From contig NZ_QQTO01000023.1 in the NCBI RefSeq assembly GCF_003351345.1, forward strand, positions 1 through 64,000: a stretch of 64,000 nt of DNA, written 5' to 3'. Origin of the DNA: Allobosea caraganae (lineage in GTDB: Bacteria; Pseudomonadota; Alphaproteobacteria; Rhizobiales; Beijerinckiaceae). The notes under the pieces are model-generated. The model did not search any database and was not told the DNA's origin. It saw only the letters and a list, made by a program, of their open reading frames with translations. The translations under genes and the position numbers were made by a program. Positions 46,613 to 55,857 of the stretch are shown one piece after another. Every line of letters starts with the position of its first letter. Position 1 is the stretch's first letter.

Positions 46613-47110
46613 TCAGCCCTCCAGCCCGTGCCTGTAGAGCCAGCGCTCCATCTCCGGGACATAGCGCTGCTTCTCGAAGCCCGCCTTATCCAGGACCCGG
46701 CCCGAGCCCAGATTCTCCGGCTTGGCGAAGGCCCAGACCTCCGCCAGGCGCAGCTGGTCGCGGGCCTCCGCGAGGCTCGCGTTCGTCAGCTCGGTCGCGT
46801 AGCCCCTGCCCCAGGCCGAGGGCGCGAACCAGTAGCCGATCTCGACGCCCCAGCCGGGGTCGAACGGGTCTTCGTAGAGTCCGCCATAGCCGATGACCGC
46901 GCCATCCGCCCTGCTGCGGATCGTCCAGGGCGCATAGCCACGCTTGCGGCGCTGCCATTCATGGCCGGCGACATGGCGGCGGCACTCGCGCAGCGTCTCG
47001 CAGCGATGGGTGTGCTGCATCGCCCGCGCATCGCCGAGGAACGCGAAAAGCGCGGGGACGTCTGCGAGGCGGGCCGGGCTGAGCAGGAGGCGTTCGGTCT
47101 GGATGTCCAT
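46613..47110 (-). CDS. GNAT acetyltransferase (RimJ/RimL type)
   Basis: 165 residues. It starts MDIQTERLLLSPARLAD with AAGGTG upstream. GNAT core: the acetyl-CoA loop YWFAPSAWGRGYATEL and the C-terminal AFAKPENLGSGRVLDKAGF. Relatives acetylate ribosomal-protein N-termini or small amines; the substrate is unknown. The open frame to 47461 runs upstream into the antisense of the acyl-CoA dehydrogenase promoter. Confidence 0.9.
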   Translation of the reverse strand: MDIQTERLLLSPARLADVPALFAFLGDARAMQHTHRCETLRECRRHVAGHEWQRRKRGYAPWTIRSRADGAVIGYGGLYEDPFDPGWGVEIGYWFAPSAWGRGYATELTNASLAEARDQLRLAEVWAFAKPENLGSGRVLDKAGFEKQRYVPEMERWLYRHGLEG

Positions 47111-47293
47111 GCCGCACCTTAACGTTGGCGATGCCGGGCTTGTCCATGACGGCGGCGCAAGGGCCGTTGCGCCAGCGGCGGGGCTGCCGCGTTTCAGCGC
47201 TTCCCGATGCGACCGGGCGAACGGCCGCGGCTGTTGGCGGCGCGAGGCCCGGCCTCTAAGCTCCCGTTCAAACGAGAAAAGACAGGGACGCCC

Positions 47294-48451
47294 ATGCAGT
47301 TCGCGCTGAGCGACGAGGAAGAGCTGATCCGCGAGACGGCGCGCAAGTTCGCCGCCGACAGGCTGGCGCCGCTCGCCGACAAGCTCGACCGTGGCGAGGG
47401 TCGCGCCGAGTTCCTCGCCAACCTCAAGGCATTGGCCGAAAACGGCTTCATGGCGCTGCACGTGCGGGCTGAGTATGGCGGCAGCGAAGCCGGCACGGTC
47501 GCCTTCGCGCTGGCGCTGGAGGAGCTAGCCGCAGCCTGCGCCTCGACGGCGGTCACGACCTCCGTCACCAACATGGTCGGCGAGGTCATCCAGGCCGTCG
47601 GCTCGGACGAGCACAAGGCGACCTATCTGCCGCTTCTCGCCGACGGAACCTATCCGGCCGGGGCCTTCTGCCTGACCGAAGCCGGCGCGGGCTCCGACCC
47701 CGCCGGGATGCGCATGCGGGCCCGGCGCGACGGCGATAGCTACGTGCTCGACGGCCAGAAAATCTACATCACCAGCGGCGAATATGCCGGGCTCTTCGTG
47801 GTCTGGGCCGTGACGGATTCCGACGCCCCCAAGGGCAAGGGCATCTCGGTCTTCCTCGTGCCGGCCGATACGCCGGGCGTCAGCATCGGCAAGGCCGAGA
47901 CAAAGATGGGCCAGACCGGCTCGGCCACCAATACGATCCATTTCGACGGCGCCCGCATTCCCACCGCCAGCCTGATGGGCCGGGAGAATGACGGCTTCCG
48001 CGTCGCGGTCGGCGAGCTTGCGGGTGGGCGCATCGGCGTCGCCGCGGTCTCGCTCGGCATCGCGCGGGCGGCGATGGATGCCGCCAAGTCCTATGCCAGG
48101 GAGCGCCGGCAGTTCGACCAGGCGATCAGCGATTTCCAGGGCCTGCAATGGATGATCGCCGACCGCGAGCTCGACCTGCACGCGGCGCGCCTGCTCATCC
48201 TCGACGCCGCCGCCCGCAAGGACCGTGGCGAGCCCTTCGCCAAGGAGGCCTCGATGGCGAAGCTCTTCGCCTCGGAGGCGGCGCATCGCTGCACCGACAC
48301 CGCGATCCAGATCCATGGCGGGGCCGGCTATTGCCGCGACTTCCCGGTCGAGCGCTATGCCCGCGACGCCCGCATCACCCGGATCTACGAGGGCACCTCC
48401 GAGATCCAGCGCCTGATCATCGCGCGCGAGACCTTGCGTCAGACGCCCTGA
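47294..48451 (+). CDS. Acyl-CoA dehydrogenase
   Basis: 385 residues. Three-domain flavoprotein that introduces the alpha-beta double bond in acyl-CoA and passes electrons to ETF. Seen: CLTEAGAGSDPAGM (FAD/substrate region), KIYITSGEYAGLFVV, QIHGGAGYCRDFPVERYARD, and the catalytic base Glu366 in YEGTSEIQR, the position used by short/medium-chain members. It is followed 79 nt on by a GST gene. The ATG at 47294 begins MQFALSDEEE; 47207 adds an unlikely basic head. Confidence 0.93.
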   Translation: MQFALSDEEELIRETARKFAADRLAPLADKLDRGEGRAEFLANLKALAENGFMALHVRAEYGGSEAGTVAFALALEELAAACASTAVTTSVTNMVGEVIQAVGSDEHKATYLPLLADGTYPAGAFCLTEAGAGSDPAGMRMRARRDGDSYVLDGQKIYITSGEYAGLFVVWAVTDSDAPKGKGISVFLVPADTPGVSIGKAETKMGQTGSATNTIHFDGARIPTASLMGRENDGFRVAVGELAGGRIGVAAVSLGIARAAMDAAKSYARERRQFDQAISDFQGLQWMIADRELDLHAARLLILDAAARKDRGEPFAKEASMAKLFASEAAHRCTDTAIQIHGGAGYCRDFPVERYARDARITRIYEGTSEIQRLIIARETLRQTP

Positions 48452-48530
48452 GCTTCTTAGAGGTAATTTCTCCGATCCAGCCGGATTCGGAGAACGGCCT
48501 TCCCCTGTCCCGCCACCGGAATTCTGAGCC

Positions 48531-49193
48531 ATGACGCTGACCATCTACGGGTGCTATCGCTCGCGCGCGACGCGCAACGTCTGGCTCGCCAACGAGCTCG
48601 GCCTCGCCTACCAGCACGTGCCGGTGATCCAGGTCTACCGCCTGCCCGATCCGAACGCCGCTGATGCCCCAATGCACACGCGCAGCCCGGAATTCCTGAA
48701 GGTCAACCCGAACGGTCGCATCCCGGCCATCGACGATGACGGCTTCATCCTGAACGAGTCGCTGGCGATCAACCTTTACCTCGCCCGCAAGCATGGCGGG
48801 CCGCTGGCGCCCAAGGATGCGCAGGAGGAAGGGCTCGCGACGATGTGGGCGCTCTGGGCCGCGACCGAATGCGAGACGCATGCGCTCAACCTGACCTACC
48901 ACCTCGCCGCCTACCCGCCGGAGAAGCGCGACCCGGCCGTCGCCGCTGCGGCGCTCGCCGCCCTGCCCAGCCCCTTCGCCGTGCTCGACCAGCAATTGGC
49001 CCAGGGCGGCGGCTATGTCATGGGCGGGCGCTTCACGGTGGCCGACATCAATGTCGGCGAGGTCATCCGCTACGCCAAGCCGGCGCAGCAGCTCTTCGAC
49101 GCCGCCCCGAACGTCAAGGCCTGGCTCGACGCTCTGCATGCGCGCCCGGCCTTCCAGAAGATGTGGGCGGCGCGCGATTCCGAGGCGGCCTGA
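48531..49193 (+). CDS. Glutathione S-transferase family protein
   Basis: 220 residues: a thioredoxin-like N-terminal domain (YGCYRSRATRNVWLANELG, then NPNGRIPAIDDDGFILNES, with the cis-Pro and ES glutathione site) and an all-helical C-terminal domain (GGRFTVADINVGEVIRY). It probably conjugates or reduces small electrophiles using glutathione. The neighbouring acyl-CoA dehydrogenase suggests a catabolic setting, but no clear pathway is seen. Confidence 0.92.
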   Translation: MTLTIYGCYRSRATRNVWLANELGLAYQHVPVIQVYRLPDPNAADAPMHTRSPEFLKVNPNGRIPAIDDDGFILNESLAINLYLARKHGGPLAPKDAQEEGLATMWALWAATECETHALNLTYHLAAYPPEKRDPAVAAAALAALPSPFAVLDQQLAQGGGYVMGGRFTVADINVGEVIRYAKPAQQLFDAAPNVKAWLDALHARPAFQKMWAARDSEAA

Positions 49194-49221
49194 GGGCTGC
49201 CACTCTGCGGTTCCCCTCCCG

Positions 49222-49331
49222 CGTCATCCCGGACAAGCCGCTTTAGCGGCGCCGCTCCGGGATCCATCGTAAGGCTCCGCAGCGCCCTATGATGGATCCC
49301 GGAGCTCCGCTGCGCTCCGTCCGGGATGACG
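49222..49331. repeat. Palindromic element, CGTCATCCCGGAC family, copy 2
   Basis: Same arms as 35625-35731 (CGTCATCCCGGAC / GTCCGGGATGACG) with inner CTCCGGGATCCATC blocks. Lies between the GST and EamA genes. Confidence 0.9.
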
Positions 49332-49463
49332 GCGCTTGGTTCTGGCAGATCACGGCAGGCTCTAGACAAGCTCCAGGCAGAAACCGGGTGGCCCGGCCTC
49401 CTGCCGCCGCTTAGCGAAATGCCAGGCTAGACGACCGGCCCGGCATTTCGAAAGGCGAGCCCT

Positions 49464-50393
49464 ATGACCGCGATCCCCGCAACCTCCGCCCCCGCCATGG
49501 GCGCGCGCGACTGGCTGCTGCTCGTCGTGCTGTCCGTGCTCTGGGGCGGCGCCTTCTTCTTCGGCAAGATCGCCGTCGCCGAATGGCCGCCGCTCGCGGT
49601 CGTGCTGGTGCGCGTCGCGCTGGCGGCCGCCGTGCTGCACGTCGCGGTGCGGGCGCTCGGGCTCTCGATGGGCGTCGGCCGCAAGATGTGGCTCGCCTTC
49701 TTCGGCATGGGGCTGCTCAACAACCTGATCCCGTTCGCGCTGATCTTCTGGGGCCAGACGCAGATCGCCAGCGGGCTCGCCGCGATCCTGAACGCAACCA
49801 CGCCGGTCTTCGGCGTCCTCGTCGCGCATGTCTTCGGCAGCAACGAAAAGGCGACCGGGCTGAAGATGGGCGGCGTACTGGCCGGGCTCGTCGGCGTCGC
49901 CATCCTGATGGGTCCGGATGCGGTCGGTGGCCTCGGCGGTGCGCTGCTGCCTCAGCTCGCCTGCCTCGCCGCTGCCTTGTCCTACGGCTTCGCCGGGCTC
50001 TATGGCCGCCGCTTCAAGGAGCTGCCGCCGCTGGTGACCGCGACCGGCCAGCTCAGCGCCACCAGCATCATGTCATTGCCGCTGGTGCTCATCGTCAACC
50101 CGCCCTGGACCCTGCCGATGCCGTCGCCGACCGCGATCGGCGCGCTGGTCGGCCTCGCCATCCTCTCGACCGCGCTGGCCTATGTGATCTTCTTCCAGGT
50201 CATGCGCCGGGCCGGCGGCACCAACGCGATGCTGGTCACCTTCCTGATTCCGGTCAGCGCCATCCTGCTCGGGGCCGGCTTCCTCGGCGAGGTGCTGCTG
50301 ACCAGGCACTTCCTCGGCATGGCCGCGATCTTCCTCGGACTCGCCCTGATCGACGGGCGGCTGTTCCACCGGAATCCGAGGGAAAAGCTCTAG
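49464..50393 (+). CDS. EamA-family (DMT) transporter
   Basis: 309 residues with about ten membrane helices and two EamA repeats; the second half has YGRRFKELPPLVTATGQL and STALAYVIFFQVMRRAGGTN. These proteins usually export amino acids or metabolites. The substrate is unknown. It is followed 139 nt on by a LysR gene in the same direction. Confidence 0.9.
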   Translation: MTAIPATSAPAMGARDWLLLVVLSVLWGGAFFFGKIAVAEWPPLAVVLVRVALAAAVLHVAVRALGLSMGVGRKMWLAFFGMGLLNNLIPFALIFWGQTQIASGLAAILNATTPVFGVLVAHVFGSNEKATGLKMGGVLAGLVGVAILMGPDAVGGLGGALLPQLACLAAALSYGFAGLYGRRFKELPPLVTATGQLSATSIMSLPLVLIVNPPWTLPMPSPTAIGALVGLAILSTALAYVIFFQVMRRAGGTNAMLVTFLIPVSAILLGAGFLGEVLLTRHFLGMAAIFLGLALIDGRLFHRNPREKL

Positions 50394-50532
50394 ATCGGCA
50401 AAATCCACCTCCGGCATTGTTGCCAGAAAATTATGAATTGCTCTACGGTCGCTTTACCGGCATCTGCCGCAAGGCTAACGACGACCTGGAAGATATCGGC
50501 AAACGATACGCCAGAGGGGAGCGGACGACACC

Positions 50533-51519
50533 ATGGATGTGCGGCAACTGCGGTGTTTCATCGCCGTGGCAGAAGAGCTGCATTTCGGCCGCGCGGCCGA
50601 GCGGCTCGGCCTGGCGCCGCCGGCCCTGTCGCGCCAGATCAGCGCGCTCGAGGATGAGCTCGGCGTCGCGCTCCTGACCCGCACCACGCGGCAGGTGGCG
50701 CTGACCCGCGCCGGGCTGATCATGCTCGAAGAGGCCAAGGGCATCCTGGTCAAGATGAACCACGCCTCGCGCGCCGTGCGCGAGGCCTCGCTCGCCTCCA
50801 GCAAGGTGCTGCGCGTCGGCGCCATCGACGCCGCCTCGTCGAGCTTCGTGCCGGAGGCGCTCGTCGCCTTCCGCCAGCGCCATCCCGGGACCGAGATCAA
50901 GTTCGTCGAGGCGATGACGGCGGCGCTGATCCAGATGCTGGAGGCCGGCAAGCTCGACCTCGCGCTGACCCGCCCGCCGCGCAAGCCGACCGACTGCGCC
51001 TTCGAGATCCTGCGGGTCGAGCGCCCCATCGTGGTGCTGAACGAGGCCCACCCGCTCGCCGCCCGCGAGAGCCTGACGATGCCGGACCTCGTCGGTGAGC
51101 CCTTCGTGGTGCCCTCCAAGCGCATCCGTCCCTTCGCCTACGATCTGGTCATGGCCTATTTCGAGAGCGTTGGCGCCGTGCCCAACGTCACGATCGAGGC
51201 GACCGAGAAGCCGGCGATGATGTCGGCCGTCGCGGCCGGGCTCGGCATGGCGCTGGCGCCGGACTGGGTCTCGCGGCTGAGCTTCCCGGGCGTGACCATG
51301 CGGCGCCTGCGCGGCGCGATGCTCGACCCGCCGCCGCCCGGCGCGCTCGTCGGCGTCGCCTGGCGGCCGCAGCAGAAGCTCAGCGCGCGCGACGACTTCC
51401 TCTCGATCCTTCGCGAGAGCGTCACGCTGATCGACGAGAGCAACGTCCTTCCCTTCACCCTGCCCATGCAGAACATGAAACGCCCGACCCGCAACGGGTC
51501 GAAAGCCGGAGGAGCCTGA
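50533..51519 (+). CDS. LysR-type regulator
   Basis: 328 residues. An N-terminal winged HTH (MDVRQLRCFIAVAEELHFGR, LAPPALSRQISALEDELG) and a periplasmic-binding-type effector domain (~90-300). Its stop codon overlaps the tctB start by one base, so it is transcribed with the transporter; it probably senses the transported carboxylate or a product and controls this operon. Confidence 0.93.
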   Translation: MDVRQLRCFIAVAEELHFGRAAERLGLAPPALSRQISALEDELGVALLTRTTRQVALTRAGLIMLEEAKGILVKMNHASRAVREASLASSKVLRVGAIDAASSSFVPEALVAFRQRHPGTEIKFVEAMTAALIQMLEAGKLDLALTRPPRKPTDCAFEILRVERPIVVLNEAHPLAARESLTMPDLVGEPFVVPSKRIRPFAYDLVMAYFESVGAVPNVTIEATEKPAMMSAVAAGLGMALAPDWVSRLSFPGVTMRRLRGAMLDPPPPGALVGVAWRPQQKLSARDDFLSILRESVTLIDESNVLPFTLPMQNMKRPTRNGSKAGGA

Positions 51520-52037
51520 TGAGTTTAAATAAGATCGAGCGGGCGCAAGGTCTGCGGATACGCTCGCAACAGGATTTGGCCGCCGGCCTCTTCATCATCG
51601 CGCTTGGACTGCTCGCGATCTTCCTGTCCTGGAACCTGCCGATGGGCTCGCTGCGCCAGATCGGCGCCGGCATGCTGCCGAAGTCGATCGCGTCGATCTG
51701 CATCGGGCTCGGCCTCCTGCTGGCGCTGAGCTCGCTGCGCTATAACGGCGACGAACTCTCGGGCTGGTCGTGGCGCGGCGTCATCTTCGTGCTCGGCGGC
51801 GCCGTGCTCTTCGGCCTCACCATCCGCGGCTTCGAGATCGGCTCGCTCAAGGTGCCGCAGCTCGGCCTGCTCATTTCCGGCCCGCTGGTCGTGCTGATCT
51901 CCGGCCTGGCGGCGGAAGACAAGAAATGGAAGGAGCTCATCATCTTCGCCGTGGTGATGACGCTCTTCTGCGCCCTCCTGTTCAAATACGCGTTGAGCCT
52001 GCCGATCCCGCTCGCGCCCTGGCTGCTGGGGATCTGA
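51519..52037 (+). CDS. tctB: TctB-family tricarboxylate transporter small membrane subunit
   Basis: 172 residues with about four membrane segments and the family's N-terminal DLAAGLFIIALGLLAIF. TctB forms the small membrane part of tripartite tricarboxylate transporters with TctA. Its start overlaps the lysR stop (TGATG). TctA begins 4 nt after its stop, so translation is coupled. Confidence 0.92.
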   Translation: MSLNKIERAQGLRIRSQQDLAAGLFIIALGLLAIFLSWNLPMGSLRQIGAGMLPKSIASICIGLGLLLALSSLRYNGDELSGWSWRGVIFVLGGAVLFGLTIRGFEIGSLKVPQLGLLISGPLVVLISGLAAEDKKWKELIIFAVVMTLFCALLFKYALSLPIPLAPWLLGI

Positions 52038-52041
52038 GACC

Positions 52042-53553
52042 ATGGGTGAAATGATTTCCCACCTGACGCTCGGCTTCGGCGTCGCGCTCACGCTCCAGAA
52101 CATCGCGCTCTGCTTCGTCGGCTGCCTCGTCGGCACGCTGATCGGCGTGCTGCCCGGCGTCGGGCCGATCGCCACCATCGCCATGCTGCTGCCGATCACC
52201 TTCGGGCTCGATCCGGTCGGCGCGCTGATCATGCTCGCCGGCATCTATTACGGCGCGCAATATGGCGGCTCGACCACCGCGATCCTGGTCAACATCCCCG
52301 GCGAGGCGACCTCGGTCGTCACCACGCTCGACGGCCACCAGATGGCCAAGCAGGGCCGCGCCGGCGTCGCGCTCGGCACCGCCGCGCTCGGCTCCTTCTT
52401 CGCCGGCTGCGTCGCGACGCTGGTCATCGCCGCGCTCGGCGCGCCGCTGACCAAGCTCGCGCTGCTGTTCGGCCCGGCCGAGTACTTCTCGCTGATGGTG
52501 ATGGGCCTGTGCTTCGCCGTCGTGCTGGCGCGCGGCTCGATCCTGAAGGCCTTCTGCATGATCATGCTCGGCCTCTTGCTCTCCACCGTCGGCACCGACC
52601 TGGAGACCGGGCAGGAGCGCATGACCTTCGGCTTCCCGCCGCTCTCGGACGGCATCGACTTCGCCGTGCTGGCCATGGGCGTGTTCGGCTTCGCCGAGGT
52701 GCTGCGCAACCTCGAGAGCCCCGAGACGCGCGACGTCGTCCGCACCAAGATCGGCCGCCTGCTGCCGAACTGGGAGGACATCAAGCAGTCGATCAACCCC
52801 GTCCTGCGCGGCACCACGATCGGCGCCATCCTCGGCATCCTGCCGGGCAACGGCGCGGTGCTCGGCCCGTTCGCGAGCTACACGGTCGAGAAGAAGCTCG
52901 CCAAGGATCCGTCGCGCTTCGGCCGCGGCGCGATCGAGGGCGTGGCGGGTCCCGAATCGGCCAACAACGCCGGCGCGCAGACCGCCTTCATCCCGCTCCT
53001 GACGCTCGGCATCCCGCCGAACGCGGTGATGGCGCTGATGGTCGGCGCGATGACGATCCACGGCATCATCCCCGGCCCGCAGGTCATGACCAAGAACCCG
53101 GAGCTGTTCTGGGGCATGATCGCCTCGATGTGGATCGGCAACCTGATGCTGCTGGTCATCAACCTGCCGCTGGTCGGCGTCTGGGTGAAGCTGCTGCAGG
53201 TGCCCTACCGCCTGATGTTCCCGGCGATCCTGATCTTCTGCTGCATCGGCATCTACTCGGTGAACAACCAGCCGGTCGACGTCGCCTTCACCGCGCTGTT
53301 CGGCCTGTTCGGCTACCTCCTGATCAAGCTCGGCTTCGAGCCGGCGCCGATGCTGCTCGGCTTCGTGCTGGGCAAGCTGATGGAGGAGAAGCTGCGCCAG
53401 GCGCTGATCATCTCGCGCGGCTCGTTCTACACCTTCATCGACTACCAGAACCGGCCGATCTCGCTCGGGCTGCTCATCGTCTCCATCATCGTGCTCGTGA
53501 TCGCGCTGCTGCCGGCGATGTCGAAGAAGCGCGACGAGGTCTTCACCGAATGA
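52042..53553 (+). CDS. tctA: TctA-family tricarboxylate transporter large membrane subunit
   Basis: 503 residues, about 12 membrane segments. Signature stretches include GVLPGVGPIATIAMLLPITF and GILPGNGAVLGPFASYTVEK, the duplicated GxxPGxG loops that line the transport path. It carries dicarboxylates or tricarboxylates (citrate-like) with TctB and the TctC binding protein, powered by ion gradients. Operon order here is tctB-tctA-tctC after lysR. Confidence 0.95.
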   Translation: MGEMISHLTLGFGVALTLQNIALCFVGCLVGTLIGVLPGVGPIATIAMLLPITFGLDPVGALIMLAGIYYGAQYGGSTTAILVNIPGEATSVVTTLDGHQMAKQGRAGVALGTAALGSFFAGCVATLVIAALGAPLTKLALLFGPAEYFSLMVMGLCFAVVLARGSILKAFCMIMLGLLLSTVGTDLETGQERMTFGFPPLSDGIDFAVLAMGVFGFAEVLRNLESPETRDVVRTKIGRLLPNWEDIKQSINPVLRGTTIGAILGILPGNGAVLGPFASYTVEKKLAKDPSRFGRGAIEGVAGPESANNAGAQTAFIPLLTLGIPPNAVMALMVGAMTIHGIIPGPQVMTKNPELFWGMIASMWIGNLMLLVINLPLVGVWVKLLQVPYRLMFPAILIFCCIGIYSVNNQPVDVAFTALFGLFGYLLIKLGFEPAPMLLGFVLGKLMEEKLRQALIISRGSFYTFIDYQNRPISLGLLIVSIIVLVIALLPAMSKKRDEVFTE

Positions 53554-53620
53554 CGGGGTTGCCGCCGGCCCCGTTCCACGTCATTTCCACCCCTTACGCT
53601 CCAGGGAGGATCAACCTAAA

Positions 53621-54592
53621 ATGAAGAAACTTACGCTTGGCCTTGCCGCCGCCTTCGCCCTCGCCTTTGCCGGCACTGCAAACGCCCAGAACTACCCGAC
53701 CAAGCCGATCACCATGATCGTGCCCTTCGCCGCCGGCGGCCCGACCGACATCATCGCGCGCATCGTCGGCGAGAACATGTCGAAGACGCTGGGGCAGCAG
53801 GTCGTCGTCGAGAACGTCGCCGGCGCCGGCGGCACCACCGGCATCGCCCGGGCGCTGACCTCGCCGCCCGACGGCTACACCATCGCCATGGGCCATCTCG
53901 GCACCTTCTCGGCCGCACCGGCCACCTATCCCGGCCTGAAGTACGACCCGATCAACGGCATGCAGACCATCGGGCTGGCCGGCGGCACGCCGATCCTGAT
54001 CGTGGCGCGCAAGAACCTGGAAGCGAAGGACCTGAAGGAGTTCGTCGCCTATGTGAAGGCGAACCCGGACAAGCTCAACGAGGCCCATGCCGGCGTCGGC
54101 TCGGTGTCCTGGACGACCTGCACCCTGCTGAAGGGCCAGCTCGGCGTGCCGAAGCTCAACGCCGTCGCCTATCGCGGCACCGGCCCGGCCCTGAACGACC
54201 TCGTCTCCGGCCAGGTCGACTTCATGTGCGACCAGATCGTCAGCGTCGCCGAGCAGGTCAAGGCCGATACGATCAAGGCCTATGCCATCGCCTCGCCCCA
54301 GCGCTCGCCGGCCCTGCCGAACGTGCCGACCACCAAGGAAGCCGGCCTGCCGGAATTCCAGATCGAGGCCTGGAACGGCATCGCCGCGCCGAAGGGCACG
54401 CCGAAGGAGGCCGTCGACAAGCTGGTCGACGCGCTCAACAAGGCGCTCAACGACGAGGGCGTGAAGAAGCGCCTGCTCGACCTCGGCACGGTGATGCCGA
54501 CCGCCGAGGAGCGCACCCCGGCCGGCTTCGCCGCCGTCGTCAAGCGCGACGCCGACAAGCTGAGCCCGATCCTGGCCGCCGCGCCGAAGTGA
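53621..54592 (+). CDS. TctC-family (Bug) periplasmic binding protein
   Basis: 323 residues. Signal peptide (~1-22, NAQ cleavage), then NYPTKPITMIVPFAAGGPTD, the Bug-family start whose glycine loop closes on carboxylates, and GTGPALNDLVSGQVDFMCDQ. It captures the substrate for TctAB; ligands may be citrate, succinate, or other carboxylates. A strong terminator follows. Confidence 0.93.
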   Translation: MKKLTLGLAAAFALAFAGTANAQNYPTKPITMIVPFAAGGPTDIIARIVGENMSKTLGQQVVVENVAGAGGTTGIARALTSPPDGYTIAMGHLGTFSAAPATYPGLKYDPINGMQTIGLAGGTPILIVARKNLEAKDLKEFVAYVKANPDKLNEAHAGVGSVSWTTCTLLKGQLGVPKLNAVAYRGTGPALNDLVSGQVDFMCDQIVSVAEQVKADTIKAYAIASPQRSPALPNVPTTKEAGLPEFQIEAWNGIAAPKGTPKEAVDKLVDALNKALNDEGVKKRLLDLGTVMPTAEERTPAGFAAVVKRDADKLSPILAAAPK

Positions 54593-54622
54593 GCTGAGCC
54601 TCCGGATACGTCCGGAGCTTTG

Positions 54623-54646
54623 ACGGCGGGCCTCGCGGCCCGCCGT
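54623..54646 (+). terminator. Terminator of the tct operon
   Basis: 10-bp perfect stem ACGGCGGGCC / GGCCCGCCGT with loop TCGC, then TTTCTTTT. Starts 30 nt past the tctC stop. Confidence 0.9.
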
Positions 54647-54679
54647 TTTCTTTTGGCCGCCAGCCGCTACGATCGCGCC

Positions 54680-55210
54680 ATGACAGCGACCTTCACGCTC
54701 ACCGCCGAACCCATCACTGCCGAGGCCTTCGCGCCCTATGGCCGGCTGCTCGCCCCCGAAGGGCCGCGCGACGCCGGCCGCGAGGGCTACGACATCTGGA
54801 TCAAGCCCTTCGCCGCGGAGAGCGTCGCCCGGCTCCAGGTCGTGCGTTATCACGCCCGGCCCTTCGTGGTCGGCATGATCGAGCGGCACCTGCACGTCAC
54901 CGAGGCGCGGCTGCCGCTCGCCGGAGCGCCGGCCGCGATCATCGTCGTCGCGCCGCCGGACTTGGCTGCGCCGGCACCGCGCGACCTGCGCGCCTTCCGG
55001 CTCGACGGCACAGGCGCCATCTTCCATCGCAGCACCTGGCACGCGATCGACGCCTATCCCGTATCAGGCGCCCATGCGGATTTCCTGTTCCTGTCGGAAG
55101 AGGCCACCGTGAACGAACTCTTCGTCACACCCGGGATAGCGCCGAAGCGAACCGAGGTGATCGACCTCGCCGGCGGAGGCGTGCAGATTATCATCGACGC
55201 CGGCCCTTGA
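54680..55210 (+). CDS. allA: Ureidoglycolate lyase-like protein
   Basis: 176 residues, cupin-type fold. Family marks: EAFAPYGRLLAPEG, GMIERHLHVTEARLPLAG, and GTGAIFHRSTWHA. AllA releases urea from ureidoglycolate to give glyoxylate in allantoin breakdown; some relatives have other substrates. The ATG at 54680 fits better than 54620. It stands alone, 34 nt after the terminator of the transporter operon and 0.65 kb from the URC-type genes. Confidence 0.88.
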   Translation: MTATFTLTAEPITAEAFAPYGRLLAPEGPRDAGREGYDIWIKPFAAESVARLQVVRYHARPFVVGMIERHLHVTEARLPLAGAPAAIIVVAPPDLAAPAPRDLRAFRLDGTGAIFHRSTWHAIDAYPVSGAHADFLFLSEEATVNELFVTPGIAPKRTEVIDLAGGGVQIIIDAGP

Positions 55211-55331
55211 TATCGCAAAGACATCGCCGACCCTGTCGCGATCGGTAACATCTCGTTATCCCGCGACTACGGAACCTCATCGCTCATCGCCCGTTCTCCC
55301 CCCAAGCCTCCCCACTGGAAGGAGAATGAAG

Positions 55332-55754
55332 ATGTTCAAGAAGCTTGCTCTTATCGCTGCCGTCATAGCCATTCCGGCCACGGCCTTCGCTCAACAGAAT
55401 CCGCAGGGCGCCACGGGTGGCGCGGCTGCCGGCGCCACCAGCGGCGCGGTCGGCGGCGCCATCGTCGGCGGCCCGGTCGGTGCGGTCGTCGGCGGCGTCG
55501 GCGGCGCGGTCGTCGGCGCGATCATCGGCGACCAGACCCCGCGCTTCCGCACCTATGTCGTCGAGCAGCGCGTGCCGTCCTACAGCTATGACGATCCCGT
55601 CGCCGTCGGCTCCGTGCTGCCGCGCGATGGCGTGACCTATCGCGAGGTTCCGCGCGAATACGGCACCGCCTCGGAATATCAATACACCGTGGTGAACAAC
55701 CGCGTCGTGCTGGTCGACCCGCAGACCCGCCGCATCGTGCAGGTGATCGAATAA
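55332..55754 (+). CDS. Glycine-zipper DUF1236 protein
   Basis: 140 residues. Signal peptide (~1-21, AFAQQ), a glycine-zipper segment (~30-65, GGPVGAVVGGVGGAVVGAII), and the DUF1236 C-terminus (EQRVPSYSYDD.., VVNNRVVLVDPQTRRIVQVI). Such proteins are exported and envelope-associated, with unknown function. ATG at 55332 has AAGGAG seven nt upstream, better spaced than 55326. Confidence 0.88.
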   Translation: MFKKLALIAAVIAIPATAFAQQNPQGATGGAAAGATSGAVGGAIVGGPVGAVVGGVGGAVVGAIIGDQTPRFRTYVVEQRVPSYSYDDPVAVGSVLPRDGVTYREVPREYGTASEYQYTVVNNRVVLVDPQTRRIVQVIE

Positions 55755-55822
55755 ACCGATCGAATAAGCGCGACCGCATGATCTGGGACGGCTGATCTCC
55801 GAGACCCAGCCGCATCAGATCG

Positions 55823-55850
55823 GGCCCGCCCTGGCAACGGGGCGGGCCTT
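55823..55850. terminator. Terminator between the DUF1236 gene and upp
   Basis: 9-bp stem GGCCCGCCC / GGGCGGGCC with an 8-nt loop and TTTGCG; 68 nt past the DUF1236 stop and just before the upp stop, so it can serve the convergent transcripts. Confidence 0.6.
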
Positions 55851-55857
55851 TGCGTGT

